Below are positions 31,888 to 41,439 of a DNA stretch of 41,439 bases, piece by piece. The notes below the pieces were generated by a model that was not told where the DNA came from, searched no databases, and worked only from the letters and a program-made list of their open reading frames with translations. This DNA is from an uncultured Eubacterium sp. (GTDB lineage Bacteria > Bacillota > Clostridia > Oscillospirales > Acutalibacteraceae): assembly GCF_945980375.1 (NCBI RefSeq), contig NZ_CAMFQO010000015.1:1-41439 (forward strand). The letters are read 5' to 3'. Within the stretch, counting starts at the first letter, position 1, and every line of letters begins with the position of its first letter. Made by a program: the position numbers and the translations under genes.

Positions 31888-31924
31888 ATAAATCAGTAAA
31901 TAATTCCTATGGAGGACTGACATA

Positions 31925-34333
<2,409 letters not shown>

Positions 34334-34440
34334 TGATGTGCAAGTGTGAAAAGCCTGAAGCTGTAAAGAGTGTTAAATGTAAGTGACGGTTACAAAAAGT
34401 GACAAAATATTGATTTTTTGCACTAAATTTTGCAAAATGC

Positions 34441-34469
34441 TTGACAAGGATAGCATAATTTATTATAAT
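34441..34469 (+). promoter_or_regulatory. Consensus promoter of rpsU
   Basis: Perfect TTGACA (34441-34446), a 17-base spacer and perfect TATAAT (34464-34469). Predicted start near 34476 gives a 50-base leader. A small CCGA-TGG-TCGG hairpin at 34501-34511 precedes the ribosome-binding site. Confidence 0.88.
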
Positions 34470-34525
34470 CTTTGCGATATAGAAATTTATCAAATAACCC
34501 CCGATGGTCGGAGGGAGGGAATACA

Positions 34526-34702
34526 GTGAGTCAGGTAAAAGTTAAGGAGAATGAATCTCTTGATAGCGCACTTCGCAGATTTAAGCGCCAAACTTCTCGT
34601 GATGGTATCATCCAGGAAGTAAGAAAGAGAGAGCATTACGAAAAGCCTTCAGTAGCTCGTAAGAAGAAGAGCGAAGCTGCTCGTAAGAGAAAGTACAAGT
34701 AA
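34526..34702 (+). CDS. rpsU: 30S ribosomal protein S21
   Basis: A 58-residue basic protein with the S21 pattern: [18 protein letters not shown], then the [10 protein letters not shown] segment and a Lys/Arg-rich end. It joins the 30S platform near the anti-Shine-Dalgarno end of 16S rRNA. The start is GTG at 34526 with GGAGGGA six bases upstream; the frame is open further upstream but lacks this site. Own consensus promoter and own terminator make it a single-gene unit. Confidence 0.96.
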   Translation: MSQVKVKENESLDSALRRFKRQTSRDGIIQEVRKREHYEKPSVARKKKSEAARKRKYK

Positions 34703-34718
34703 TAAAGTACATACATTG

Positions 34719-34747
34719 AGGGGTGACAGCACAGTCACCCCTTTAGA
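34719..34747 (+). terminator. Terminator after rpsU
   Basis: A 9-bp GC-rich stem (34719-34727 with 34734-34742) followed by a T-rich stretch. Readthrough into aroQ is possible since the T run is interrupted. Confidence 0.75.
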
Positions 34748-34765
34748 TTTTACGGAGATGTTATC

Positions 34766-35200
34766 ATGAAAATTTTGATTATGAACGGTCCTAATCTTAA
34801 TATGACCGGGGTAAGAAAAAAGAATGTCTATGGTGCTGAAACCCTTGATGACATAAACAAAGAGCTTAAATCATACGGCGAGAGCAAGGGCGCACAGATG
34901 TACTTTTATCAGTCAAATCACGAGGGCGCACTTATTGACGCTATTCACGAAAGCAAGGATAAGTTTGACGGTGTAGTGCTTAACGCAGGTGCATATACTC
35001 ATTATTCATATGCTATTCGTGATGCCATTGAGGCGGTTGCGGATTACACTCCTTTTGTTGAGGTGCATATGAGCGATATTCATAAAAGAGAGGATTTTCG
35101 CAAAATTTCCGTTATAACCGATGTTTGTGTAAAGCAAATTTACGGATTTGGCAAAGATAGTTACAAAATGGGTATTGACCTATTGTGTGAAATATTATAA
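34766..35200 (+). CDS. aroQ: Type II 3-dehydroquinate dehydratase
   Basis: A 144-residue AroQ that dehydrates 3-dehydroquinate to 3-dehydroshikimate in the shikimate pathway; active as a dodecamer. The opening NGPNLNMTGVRKKNVYG holds the expected catalytic Arg and Tyr; QSNHEGALIDAIHE and NAGAYTHYSYAIRDA give the substrate-binding and catalytic His sites. The usual N-P-G is N-A-G here. CGGAG precedes the ATG. It lies between rpsU and efp; other aro genes are not nearby. Confidence 0.93.
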   Translation: MKILIMNGPNLNMTGVRKKNVYGAETLDDINKELKSYGESKGAQMYFYQSNHEGALIDAIHESKDKFDGVVLNAGAYTHYSYAIRDAIEAVADYTPFVEVHMSDIHKREDFRKISVITDVCVKQIYGFGKDSYKMGIDLLCEIL

Positions 35201-35237
35201 AATAAATGAGTAATATTATATACGGAGGTATAAATTT

Positions 35238-35795
35238 ATGATTAGTGCAGGCGATTTCCGAAACGGAGTTACCTTTGAGGAGGACGGCAACGTATTGCAG
35301 GTTATAGAATTCCAGCACGTAAAGCCGGGCAAGGGTGCCGCTTTTGTAAGAACAAAGACAAAGAATGTTATTACAGGCTCTGTTGTTGAAAAGTCATATA
35401 ACCCAACAGCAAAGTTCCCAACAGCATATATTGAAAGAAAAGATATGGCTTATTCATACAGCGATGAAGGTCTTTACTACTTTATGGATAACGAGACATT
35501 CGATATGGTTCCTGTATCAGAGGCAGATCTTCCTGATTCATTCCGCTATGTAAAGGAAAATGATGTATGTAAGATTTTGTCATATAAAGGCAAGGTGTTC
35601 GGTGTTGAGCCACCGACATTTGTAACCCTTCAGGTTACTGCAACCGAGCCGGGTATTAAGGGCAACACAGCTACAAATACTCTTAAGCCGGCAACTGTTG
35701 AAACAGGTGCAGAAATCAGAGTTCCTCTTTTCATCAACGAGGGCGATATGATAAGAATTGATACAAGAACATGTGAATACATGGAAAGAGCATAA
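35238..35795 (+). CDS. efp: Elongation factor P
   Basis: A 185-residue three-domain EF-P that relieves ribosome stalling at polyproline. The N-terminal KOW-like domain has the tip lysine Lys32 in [10 protein letters not shown], the residue that is modified in other bacteria; no modification enzyme is seen nearby. Domains II and III (oligonucleotide-binding folds) end with the [16 protein letters not shown] signature. GGAGG precedes ATG 35238. It follows aroQ by 37 bases and precedes the CD1247-type gene by 21, so the three are probably co-transcribed. Confidence 0.96.
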   Translation: MISAGDFRNGVTFEEDGNVLQVIEFQHVKPGKGAAFVRTKTKNVITGSVVEKSYNPTAKFPTAYIERKDMAYSYSDEGLYYFMDNETFDMVPVSEADLPDSFRYVKENDVCKILSYKGKVFGVEPPTFVTLQVTATEPGIKGNTATNTLKPATVETGAEIRVPLFINEGDMIRIDTRTCEYMERA

Positions 35796-35816
35796 TTATT
35801 GAAAGGTTGTTATAAT

Positions 35817-36236
35817 ATGGAAACATCAGAAAGCTTGGGATACCTCAAGGGCCTTATTGACGGTCTTGATTTGGACCCAAACAAAAAGGAAACAAAGGTT
35901 TTTAATGCTATCATTAGCGTACTTGAAAATCTTACAGAGGACATTGATGATATGACAGAGGGCTTGGAGCTTGTCGGCGAGCAGATTGACGCTGTTGACG
36001 AGGACCTTGCAGACCTTGAGGATTTTGTGTACGATGATGACTGCGATTGCGGCTGTGATTGCGATGATGAAATCGAAGAGTTTGAGGTTGAATGTCCAAC
36101 CTGCGGTGAGCAGATTACTGTTGATGAGGATACAGTGATGGAGGGCAAGTTTGAGTGCCCTAACTGCGGTGAGGTTTTGGAATTCGACATCGAATATGAT
36201 GACGATTGCGAGTGTGGCTGCTGCGACCACGAGTAA
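35817..36236 (+). CDS. CD1247-type protein with zinc ribbon and Cys/Asp clusters
   Basis: A 139-residue protein. The N-terminal ~75 residues (ESLGYLKGLIDGL, then acidic helices) match the CD1247 N-terminal domain found next to efp in Clostridia. Then comes a DDDCDCGCDCDDE cluster, a zinc ribbon CPTCG...CPNCG at about residues 94-120, and a second DDCECGCCDHE cluster at the end. Net charge is very negative. Metal binding (zinc, perhaps other ions) is likely; the role is unknown, although linkage to efp suggests translation. ATG 35817 was chosen with AAAGG ten bases upstream over an in-frame TTG at 35799. A strong terminator follows. Confidence 0.82.
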   Translation: METSESLGYLKGLIDGLDLDPNKKETKVFNAIISVLENLTEDIDDMTEGLELVGEQIDAVDEDLADLEDFVYDDDCDCGCDCDDEIEEFEVECPTCGEQITVDEDTVMEGKFECPNCGEVLEFDIEYDDDCECGCCDHE

Positions 36237-36252
36237 TCGTAAAATTAAAATG

Positions 36253-36287
36253 AAAAAGACGCGGGCAGTGCTTTGCGTCTTTTTGTT
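36253..36287 (+). terminator. Terminator of the aroQ-efp-CD1247 unit
   Basis: A 10-bp stem (36253-36262 with 36275-36284) with A-rich left arm and T-rich right arm. Confidence 0.82.
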
Positions 36288-36333
36288 TACATAGGATTTA
36301 ATAGGTAATAATATATTATACTATATTATCTTT

Positions 36334-36422
36334 ATAATCACATCACGCCTTGTTCGGCTACAACAAGGATCAACACGTGATTATTAATACTTGATTTGTA
36401 GCCGGAAAGGCAATGAGAAAAA
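36334..36422 (+). promoter_or_regulatory. Structured leader that can hide the antiporter ribosome-binding site
   Basis: Stem A pairs 36355-36363 with 36396-36404 (9 bp) and extends after an internal loop with 36347-36351 and 36407-36411. The latter includes the AAAGG ribosome-binding site of the gene at 36423. An inner stem pairs 36369-36373 with 36391-36395. The loop segment 36377-36384 can also pair over 8 bases with 36334-36341 upstream, as a pseudoknot or alternative fold. Which parts are transcribed depends on the promoter: TTTACA/TAATAT (36286-36291, 36309-36314) would include all; TATAAT at 36333-36338 would exclude the upstream arm. I do not recognise a known riboswitch class. Confidence 0.55.
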
Positions 36423-37502
36423 ATGGAATTTTTAGAAAGCTTTTTTGCAACAGCCAATCTTGGCATAGTTGTTGCCTTGTTTGTTCTCGGCTTAATTCTT
36501 ATTATCAAGGGCGGCGACTGGTTTGTTGACAGTGCAAGCTGGATTGCAGAGGTGCTTGGTGTGCCGAAGTTTGTTATCGGTGCGACTATTGTGTCTATTG
36601 CAACCACGTTGCCTGAAATGATTGTGTCTGTTGTTGCAACTGCAGGCGGCAAGGTTGATATGGCGTCCGGTAATGCTATCGGCTCTGTAACGGCAAACAC
36701 AGCTATGATTATGGGTATATTCATTGTTTGTATGCCTTTTGCCGTAAAACGTAAGGAATTTGCGCCAAAAGCCATTATGATGCTTGCTGCTGCTATTGCT
36801 ATTACAATGGGTACAGGTCTTACGGGGCTTATCACAGTTGACGGCTACGAGGGTCAGTATCACACTCTTTCAACAATCGGTGTTATTGTACTTTTTGCTA
36901 TCTTCATTGCTTTCTTTATCGAAAACTTTATTTCTATGAAGAACAGCTCAAACCAAATTGAGCCGGACCCTCACGGTATCGGCTTGCAGGAGGAGGATGG
37001 AATTACTCCTACAAAGGCAAACACAACCGCTGCCGATTGGATAAAGAACATCGCTATGTTTGTTATCGGTGCCGTTTGTATCGTTGCGGGTGCACAGCTC
37101 CTCATCAACGGCGGAACAAGAATTGCAAAGGAAATGCACATCAGTGAAAGAGTAATCGGTGTTATTGCCGTTGCTATCGGCACATCGTTGCCGGAGCTTG
37201 TAACAACAATTACTGCTCTTCGTAAAAAAGAGGGTGCATTGTCTGTAGGTAATATTCTCGGTGCAAACATTATTGACCTTGCACTTATTCTTCCTATTTG
37301 CTCATTTGTATCTATGGGCAAGGGACAGGGTGCGTTGATTGTATCACCCGGCTCTGTATTTGATATGATTATTTGCATATGTGCAGTTGCTATTGCCGTT
37401 ATTCCGACATTGTTTACCAAAAAGCTTCAGCGTTGGCAGGGCGTTGTATCTCTGACGGGATACCTCGGATACGTTGTTTATACCTTTATTTCTTCAAAAT
37501 AA
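36423..37502 (+). CDS. Calcium/sodium antiporter, CaCA family
   Basis: A 359-residue membrane protein with two inverted Na_Ca_ex repeats of about five helices each. The alpha repeats are clear: GATIVSIATTLPEMIVS with SGNAIGSVTAN in the first half and GVIAVAIGTSLPELVTT with GNILGANIID in the second; their Glu, Asn and Ser/Thr residues coordinate Na+ and Ca2+. A hydrophilic loop of about 40 residues joins the halves. It exports Ca2+ against Na+ or H+ (YrbG type). Preceded by a long structured leader that can hide the ribosome-binding site, so control may be post-transcriptional. Followed by a CapA-type gene 36 bases later. Confidence 0.9.
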   Translation: MEFLESFFATANLGIVVALFVLGLILIIKGGDWFVDSASWIAEVLGVPKFVIGATIVSIATTLPEMIVSVVATAGGKVDMASGNAIGSVTANTAMIMGIFIVCMPFAVKRKEFAPKAIMMLAAAIAITMGTGLTGLITVDGYEGQYHTLSTIGVIVLFAIFIAFFIENFISMKNSSNQIEPDPHGIGLQEEDGITPTKANTTAADWIKNIAMFVIGAVCIVAGAQLLINGGTRIAKEMHISERVIGVIAVAIGTSLPELVTTITALRKKEGALSVGNILGANIIDLALILPICSFVSMGKGQGALIVSPGSVFDMIICICAVAIAVIPTLFTKKLQRWQGVVSLTGYLGYVVYTFISSK

Positions 37503-37538
37503 TTACACACTTTAAGCTTGAAAGGCTACGGTGATTAA

Positions 37539-38744
37539 ATGGCTAAAGAAAAAAAGAATTCGGGCAGGGGACTTTTGTCGCTTGTAATTCCTGCCTGCGT
37601 TGCCGTTGCGGTTGTTGTGGGCCTTGCTGTCAGCGGTAAGGTCACCGCCGACAGAGATAAGATTAACCCAACCGTTACATCAACAAAGCCTGCCGTAACA
37701 GAAGAGGCAGCACCTGTCAATTCAAAGGTTACCTTGCTTGCTGTTGGTGACAATCTTATCCACAACACATTGATTGATGCAGGTAAGCAGGATGACGGAA
37801 GCCTTGATTACAGCTCGTTTTATGATAATATTTCCGATTATGTAAAGTCTGCCGACATTGCTTGCATTAATCAGGAAACCATGCTTGGAGGTCCGGACTT
37901 TGAATATCTCGGATACCCATGCTTTAACACTCCTTGGGAGGTTGGCGAGGCTGCTATCAACGCAGGCTTTGATGTGTTTACCTGTGCAACAAACCATTCT
38001 CTTGATGTGCAAAAGTTTGCAGGCATTGAGGCAGAATGTACCTTTTTTGAAAAGCATCCCGAGGTTGTGCATATAGGTACTAACAAAACAGAGGAGGAAT
38101 ACAATACCGTTACATATTATGAAAAAAACGGTATTAAGTTTGCACTCCTCAACTACACCTACGGCACAAACGGAATTCCAATTCCGGATGATAAGCCTTG
38201 GTGCGTTAATATGCTCGATGAAGAAAAGGTTACTGCCGACATCAAAAAGGCAAGAGAAAACGCAGACTGTGTAATCGTATTCCCGCATTGGGGCACCGAA
38301 AACAGCCACGAGATTAATGAGCTTCAGCGAAAATATGTAAAAATCTTTTCCGACAACGGAGTGGATATTGTTATAGGAACTCATCCGCACGTGCTTCAGC
38401 CTGTTGAATGGGTGACTAATGAGACGACAGGTAAGAAAATGCTTGTGTATTATTCTATCGGCAATTTCATTTCGCATCAGGTTAACCTTAATCAAATGTG
38501 CGGAGGTATGGCAGAGATTACCGTTGAGCGCATCGACGGCGAAATAAAGATTACATCTGCAAAGCTTGCACCGGTTATTGATTTTTATCACAATACAGGT
38601 AACGGTTATAGATTTTCTGTTTACAGGCTTAGTGATTATACAGATGAGATTGCAGGCGAGCAGGCAAAGTCAGGGGCAACCGTAAAGTATTTTACCGACC
38701 TTGCAAAAAAGATTGTCAGCGAAGAATTTTTGAATTTGAATTAG
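37539..38744 (+). CDS. CapA family metallophosphatase-like protein
   Basis: A 401-residue protein with one N-terminal membrane anchor (about residues 10-32), a short Thr/Pro-rich linker and a large extracellular PGA_cap domain. Family motifs are LLAVGDNLIHN, ATNHSLD, VFPHWG and GTHPHVLQP, with the His, Asp and Asn residues of a calcineurin-like metal site. In Bacillus, CapA takes part in poly-gamma-glutamate capsule export; most stand-alone relatives in Clostridia have no capBC partners, and none are visible here, so an unidentified cell-surface hydrolase role is more likely. It follows the antiporter by 36 bases and may be co-transcribed with it. Confidence 0.87.
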   Translation: MAKEKKNSGRGLLSLVIPACVAVAVVVGLAVSGKVTADRDKINPTVTSTKPAVTEEAAPVNSKVTLLAVGDNLIHNTLIDAGKQDDGSLDYSSFYDNISDYVKSADIACINQETMLGGPDFEYLGYPCFNTPWEVGEAAINAGFDVFTCATNHSLDVQKFAGIEAECTFFEKHPEVVHIGTNKTEEEYNTVTYYEKNGIKFALLNYTYGTNGIPIPDDKPWCVNMLDEEKVTADIKKARENADCVIVFPHWGTENSHEINELQRKYVKIFSDNGVDIVIGTHPHVLQPVEWVTNETTGKKMLVYYSIGNFISHQVNLNQMCGGMAEITVERIDGEIKITSAKLAPVIDFYHNTGNGYRFSVYRLSDYTDEIAGEQAKSGATVKYFTDLAKKIVSEEFLNLN

Positions 38745-38834
38745 TGTGTTGGGGGATTTCCACAAACTGTAATCCGTTATTCAATGCAATATCCTTGCAT
38801 ATTTTACAAAGATAAAAAAATACACAATATATTG

Positions 38835-38863
38835 TTGACATTGGTAAAATGTCGATATATAAT
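38835..38863 (+). promoter_or_regulatory. Consensus promoter of glnA
   Basis: Perfect TTGACA (38835-38840), a 17-base spacer and perfect TATAAT (38858-38863). Predicted start at A38870, leaving a 74-base leader. Confidence 0.85.
38837..38853 (+). promoter_or_regulatory. Operator-like palindrome in the glnA promoter
   Basis: GACATT (38837-38842) and AATGTC (38848-38853) form a perfect 6-bp inverted repeat with a 5-base centre. It covers the end of the -35 box and most of the spacer, a position suited to a repressor. It does not fit the GlnR consensus TGTNAN7TNACA. Confidence 0.5.
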
Positions 38864-38875
38864 GTTAGCAGTAAG

Positions 38876-38916
38876 AACAAAGGCGTTCCGATTTTTTCGG
38901 GATGCCTTTGTTTTTT
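38876..38916 (+). terminator. Terminator-like hairpin at the 5' end of glnA mRNA
   Basis: A 15-bp stem (38877-38891 with 38897-38911, two G-U pairs) followed by TTTTTT. It starts about seven bases after the predicted glnA transcription start. It can end capA readthrough transcripts, and on glnA mRNA it would be a 5' terminal stem that blocks 5' decay or acts as an attenuator. Confidence 0.7.
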
Positions 38917-38943
38917 ATAACAGAGAGGGGAGTATTTATTATA

Positions 38944-40287
38944 ATGAGTAAATACACAAAAGAACAAATTCTAAAGGAAGCAAGAGAAAACGGAGTTCAG
39001 TTTATCAGACTTCAGTTTACCGACCTTTTCGGTATTATGAAAAATGTTGCCATTACTCTTTCACAGCTTGAAAAAGCTCTTGACAACAGCTGTATGTTTG
39101 ACGGCTCATCTATCGACGGCTTTGTAAGAATTGATGAATCCGATATGTATCTGCATCCTGATTTTGACACTTGGGCAGTTTTCCCTTGGAGAAAGCATCT
39201 TAATGCTCAAACTGCAAGACTTATCTGCTCTGTATACAAGGCAGATAATGAAACACCGTTTGAGGGCGACCCGAGAAACGTTTTGCAAAAGGTTATTGAT
39301 GAGGCTGCCGAGATGGGATACGGCTTCAATGTTGGTCCTGAATGTGAGTTTTTCCTTTTCAAGCTTGACGAAAACGGAGTTCCTACTCTTGAAACAGGTG
39401 ATGAGGCAGGCTATTTTGACCTTAATCCTATTGACCACGGCGAGAATTGCCGTCGTGATATTTGCCTTGCACTTGAGGAAATGGGCTATACCATTGAGGC
39501 GTCACACCATGAGGTTGCAAAGGGACAGCACGAGATTGATTTCCAATTCGGTGATGTTATGACAAGTGCCGACAGAGTTATGACCTTTAAGCATGTTGTA
39601 AAAACATATGCAACAAAGCACGGCCTTCACGCAACCTTTATGCCAAAGCCTGTTGAGGGTATAGCAGGCTCGGGTATGCACACCAATATGTCACTTTGCG
39701 ACCTTAAGACAGGCAAAAATGTATTTGATGACCCTAACGGTGAGCTTGGCTTAAGCAAAGAGGCTTACAGCTTTATAGCAGGAATTATGGCACACGTAAA
39801 GGGCATTGCAGTATTTTCAAACCCAACAGTTAATTCATATAAAAGATTGGTTCCCGGCTACGAGGCACCGTCATATCTTGTATGGTCAACATCAAACCGT
39901 TCCGTTCTTGTACGTATTCCTGCATCTCGTGGTAAGGGAACAAGAGTTGAGCTTCGCAGCCCCGACCCTGCATGCAATCCTTATCTTGAAATGGCGCTTT
40001 GCCTTGCAGCAGGTCTTGACGGAATTAAGAAGGGTATGAAGCCTGCACCTGCATTTGATGAGAATGTATTTGAACTTTCCGATGAAGAAAGGAATAAGGC
40101 AGGTATTGATTCTCTTCCGGGTTCACTTGAGGAGGCTATCAAGGAGGCAGAGGCTGACCCATTCATCAAAGAGGTGTTGGGTGAGCACGTGTTTAACAAT
40201 TACATTGAGGGCAAGAGAGAAGAATGGAATTCATACAAAACCTCTGTTTCTCAATGGGAGATTAATAGATATATGATTAATTATTAA
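38944..40287 (+). CDS. glnA: Glutamine synthetase, type I alpha
   Basis: A 447-residue dodecameric GSI enzyme that forms glutamine from glutamate, ammonia and ATP. Motifs: FDGSSIDGF, the metal-binding GPECEFFLF, the ATP/glutamate region [27 protein letters not shown] and [12 protein letters not shown]. The length and the lack of the adenylylation-loop insertion fit the GSI-alpha group of Firmicutes, usually controlled by feedback and repressors rather than adenylylation. GAGGGGAG lies about 11 bases before ATG 38944; the upstream in-frame ATG at 38902 lies inside the leader hairpin. Regulation is suggested by an operator-like palindrome and a 5' hairpin. No glnR-like gene is adjacent. Confidence 0.96.
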   Translation: MSKYTKEQILKEARENGVQFIRLQFTDLFGIMKNVAITLSQLEKALDNSCMFDGSSIDGFVRIDESDMYLHPDFDTWAVFPWRKHLNAQTARLICSVYKADNETPFEGDPRNVLQKVIDEAAEMGYGFNVGPECEFFLFKLDENGVPTLETGDEAGYFDLNPIDHGENCRRDICLALEEMGYTIEASHHEVAKGQHEIDFQFGDVMTSADRVMTFKHVVKTYATKHGLHATFMPKPVEGIAGSGMHTNMSLCDLKTGKNVFDDPNGELGLSKEAYSFIAGIMAHVKGIAVFSNPTVNSYKRLVPGYEAPSYLVWSTSNRSVLVRIPASRGKGTRVELRSPDPACNPYLEMALCLAAGLDGIKKGMKPAPAFDENVFELSDEERNKAGIDSLPGSLEEAIKEAEADPFIKEVLGEHVFNNYIEGKREEWNSYKTSVSQWEINRYMINY

Positions 40288-40300
40288 TCATTTATTTATA

Positions 40301-40421
40301 GGGTACAGGTTACCCGTATTTTGCGGCTTGCCTACAATTAGGCAAGGTTCGCTTTAGCGAACCCTCTCTTATGGCATATTATATGCTGTATGGTTGGTGT
40401 CGGGATTTTTCCCGGCACCAA
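40301..40421. other. Tandem hairpins downstream of glnA
   Basis: Four successive hairpins: 40301-40315 (GGGTA/TACCC), 40327-40346 (7-bp stem), 40346-40363 (7-bp stem, loop TTTA) and 40394-40421 (11-bp stem with one G-U pair, loop ATTTTT). None is followed by a clean T run in either direction, so they do not look like a simple terminator. They may be a 3' untranslated structure, a small RNA or a relic repeat. Confidence 0.45.
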
Positions 40422-40456
40422 CAAAAATCAAAAACTATTTGTTGTGCAATATAGTA

Positions 40457-40493
40457 AAAGACCTTGTCGGATTAATCACCGATAAGGTCTTTT
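40457..40493. terminator. Bidirectional terminator between glnA and HAD gene
   Basis: A 14-bp stem (40457-40470 with 40479-40492, one G-U pair) with A/T flanks on both sides. The right arm and loop include the last codons and stop of the leftward HAD gene. Confidence 0.78.
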
Positions 40494-41296
40494 AATGCTT
40501 TTTCAACACCGTTATTGTCATTTGTATCTGTAATAATATCTGCCATTTCCTTTACGCAGTCGACAGCGTTACCCATTGCGACAGCCGTACCTGCCTTTTG
40601 TAGAAATTGCAAATCGTTTTCTCCGTCGCCGAAGGCAATAACCTCGTTTAAGCCTATTCCTAAATGATTGCACAGCATTTGCAATGCAGTGCCCTTGTCT
40701 GTGCCGGCTTTTGTAATTTCTAAAAATCTGTCTGCAAGCATACAGTATTGGATGTCGCTGATTTTGTCGGTGTGTTTTTTGATACGTTCTCTGTCGGCTT
40801 CATCCTTGCAGATGATGAAAACCTCGTCTGCCTCGTTACCCGTGTTGTCAAATAATGCATCTATGCTGTCAATCCTTTTTCTTGAGGAAAAAATATAATC
40901 TCCGACCACCGTGCCTGCAAACTCATCCTTGTAATGCTCAAATACACTTTTTTCGCAGTAGCCGAAGTGGTTGGTAAACACCTCAAACATGGCACCTGTT
41001 TTTTTAACCTGCGTGATGACCTCACGGCTTTGCTCATTTGTCATAGCAAGCGAAAAAATATCTGCACCCGTTTTGTTGTCCACTGTCTTTGAGCCGTTGT
41101 TTGATATGATATAGTCAACACCGTCAATCTCTCTTACCGCCTGTGGCACACCGCTGAGTGGTCTGCCGGTTATTGGCACAATATGTATTCCTTTTTTACT
41201 TAATTCTTCAAGCAGTTTAATCGTGCTTTTTTCCAATGATTTGTCCGACCTTAAAAGTGTCCCGTCCAAATCCAATCCTATCAACTTGTATTTCAT
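40472..41296 (-). CDS. Cof-type HAD-IIB hydrolase
   Basis: A 274-residue sugar-phosphatase-like HAD enzyme. Motif I DLDGTLL lies at about residues 7-13 (nucleophile Asp), motif II ITGR, motif III Lys in the DKGTALQML region and motif IV GDGENDLQFL. A C2B cap domain lies between motifs II and III. Members dephosphorylate sugar phosphates, flavin mononucleotide or PLP; the substrate is unknown. I chose ATG 41296 (MKYKLIGLDLDG), because a good promoter ends six bases upstream and overlaps the longer open frame that begins at 41332. There is no ribosome-binding site, so the mRNA appears leaderless. Monocistronic, convergent with glnA. Confidence 0.88.
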   Translation of the reverse strand: MKYKLIGLDLDGTLLRSDKSLEKSTIKLLEELSKKGIHIVPITGRPLSGVPQAVREIDGVDYIISNNGSKTVDNKTGADIFSLAMTNEQSREVITQVKKTGAMFEVFTNHFGYCEKSVFEHYKDEFAGTVVGDYIFSSRKRIDSIDALFDNTGNEADEVFIICKDEADRERIKKHTDKISDIQYCMLADRFLEITKAGTDKGTALQMLCNHLGIGLNEVIAFGDGENDLQFLQKAGTAVAMGNAVDCVKEMADIITDTNDNNGVEKALKDLIGD

Positions 41297-41302
41297 AGGT
41301 AC

Positions 41303-41331
41303 ATTATACATATAATTTGCTGTTTTGTCCA
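41303..41331 (-). promoter_or_regulatory. Leaderless promoter of the Cof-type HAD gene
   Basis: Minus strand TGGACA (41326-41331), a 17-base spacer and TATAAT (41303-41308). Six bases separate TATAAT from ATG 41296, so +1 falls on the start codon. Confidence 0.7.
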
Positions 41332-41338
41332 TTTTTAA

Positions 41339-41367
41339 TTGACATTTTATTTTGCAGAATTTATACT
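41339..41367 (+). promoter_or_regulatory. Promoter pointing out of the window
   Basis: TTGACA (41339-41344), a 17-base spacer and TATACT (41362-41367). It serves a gene or RNA that begins at the right edge and continues beyond the window. Confidence 0.6.
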
Positions 41368-41439
41368 GTTTTTATAATGATATGTATCATGCGTGGTATT
41401 GCCACAAAGATTACCACTTCCGGGGAGCATAAGATTAAC

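Noticed and set aside
31888-31924. T-box or other riboswitch before leuS
   Set aside because: The gap is only 37 bases and contains just a GGAGG ribosome-binding site.
34334-34440. Small gene or RNA between leuS and the rpsU promoter
   Set aside because: Only an AT-rich stretch with a weak TTTTGCA/TGCAAAA inverted repeat; no frame or clear terminator.
35810-36230. Ser-rich and hydrophobic minus-strand frames opposite the CD1247-type gene
   Set aside because: Shadows of the Asp/Glu-rich plus-strand gene, without ribosome-binding sites or family patterns.
37722-38591. 289-codon minus-strand frame opposite the CapA-type gene
   Set aside because: Cys/His/Asn-rich composition typical of antisense reading; no family pattern, and the plus strand is clearly CapA.
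37539-38744. CapA as part of a poly-gamma-glutamate capsule cluster
   Set aside because: No capB, capC or capD neighbours; stand-alone CapA-like proteins are frequent in Clostridia.
41389-41439. Possible start of a rightward gene at ATG 41389, open to the window edge
   Set aside because: Only 17 codons, no ribosome-binding site, and another frame is equally open; only the upstream promoter is supported.

Overview
The window looks like chromosome of a low-GC, spore-forming Clostridia member, probably an Oscillospirales/Ruminococcaceae-type gut anaerobe. This is inferred from AT-rich spacers, strong TTGACA/TATAAT promoters, an uninterrupted pro-sigma-K gene, a CD1247-type zinc-ribbon protein behind efp, and the gene order topA-trmFO-plsX-rnc-smc-ftsY. 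No rRNA, tRNA, CRISPR array, prophage or transposase gene was seen.

Left part (1-16.4 kb) is a mosaic of short units in both directions. It starts with a ferredoxin-like gene bracketed by copies of a 275-bp element that has perfect inverted ends, TA flanks and many hairpins. Next come an unrecognised three-gene unit ending in a 46-residue EF-hand microprotein, a TraX-family membrane protein, a Gfo/Idh/MocA oxidoreductase, a sodium symporter, an M16C metallopeptidase, a polar amino-acid ABC transporter (binding protein, permease, ATPase) and an EamA transporter. A divergent pair follows (NAT_N/GNAT_C-like protein and TtcA-like PP-loop protein) whose promoters place transcription starts at the start codons. 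Then come sigK and a pair made of an HPr-kinase-like protein and a DUF4430 lipoprotein.

The middle (16.6-34.3 kb) is one long rightward housekeeping run with very small gaps or 4-nt overlaps: SpoU-type methyltransferase, dprA, topA, trmFO, plsX, rnc, a radical SAM gene, smc, ftsY, rdgB, yhbY, nadD, yqeK, rsfS, leuS. It links DNA topology and segregation, phospholipid initiation, RNA processing, protein targeting, NAD synthesis and ribosome maturation. acpP, often found between plsX and rnc, is absent here.

The right part (34.4-41.4 kb) holds rpsU, aroQ, efp, a CD1247-family protein, a Ca2+/Na+ antiporter behind a structured leader that can hide its ribosome-binding site, a CapA-type protein, glnA with a palindrome in its promoter and a hairpin at the predicted mRNA 5' end, and a leftward Cof-type HAD phosphatase that again appears leaderless. 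The least explained signals are the structured TA-flanked element, the EF-hand unit, the leaderless promoters and the antiporter leader.
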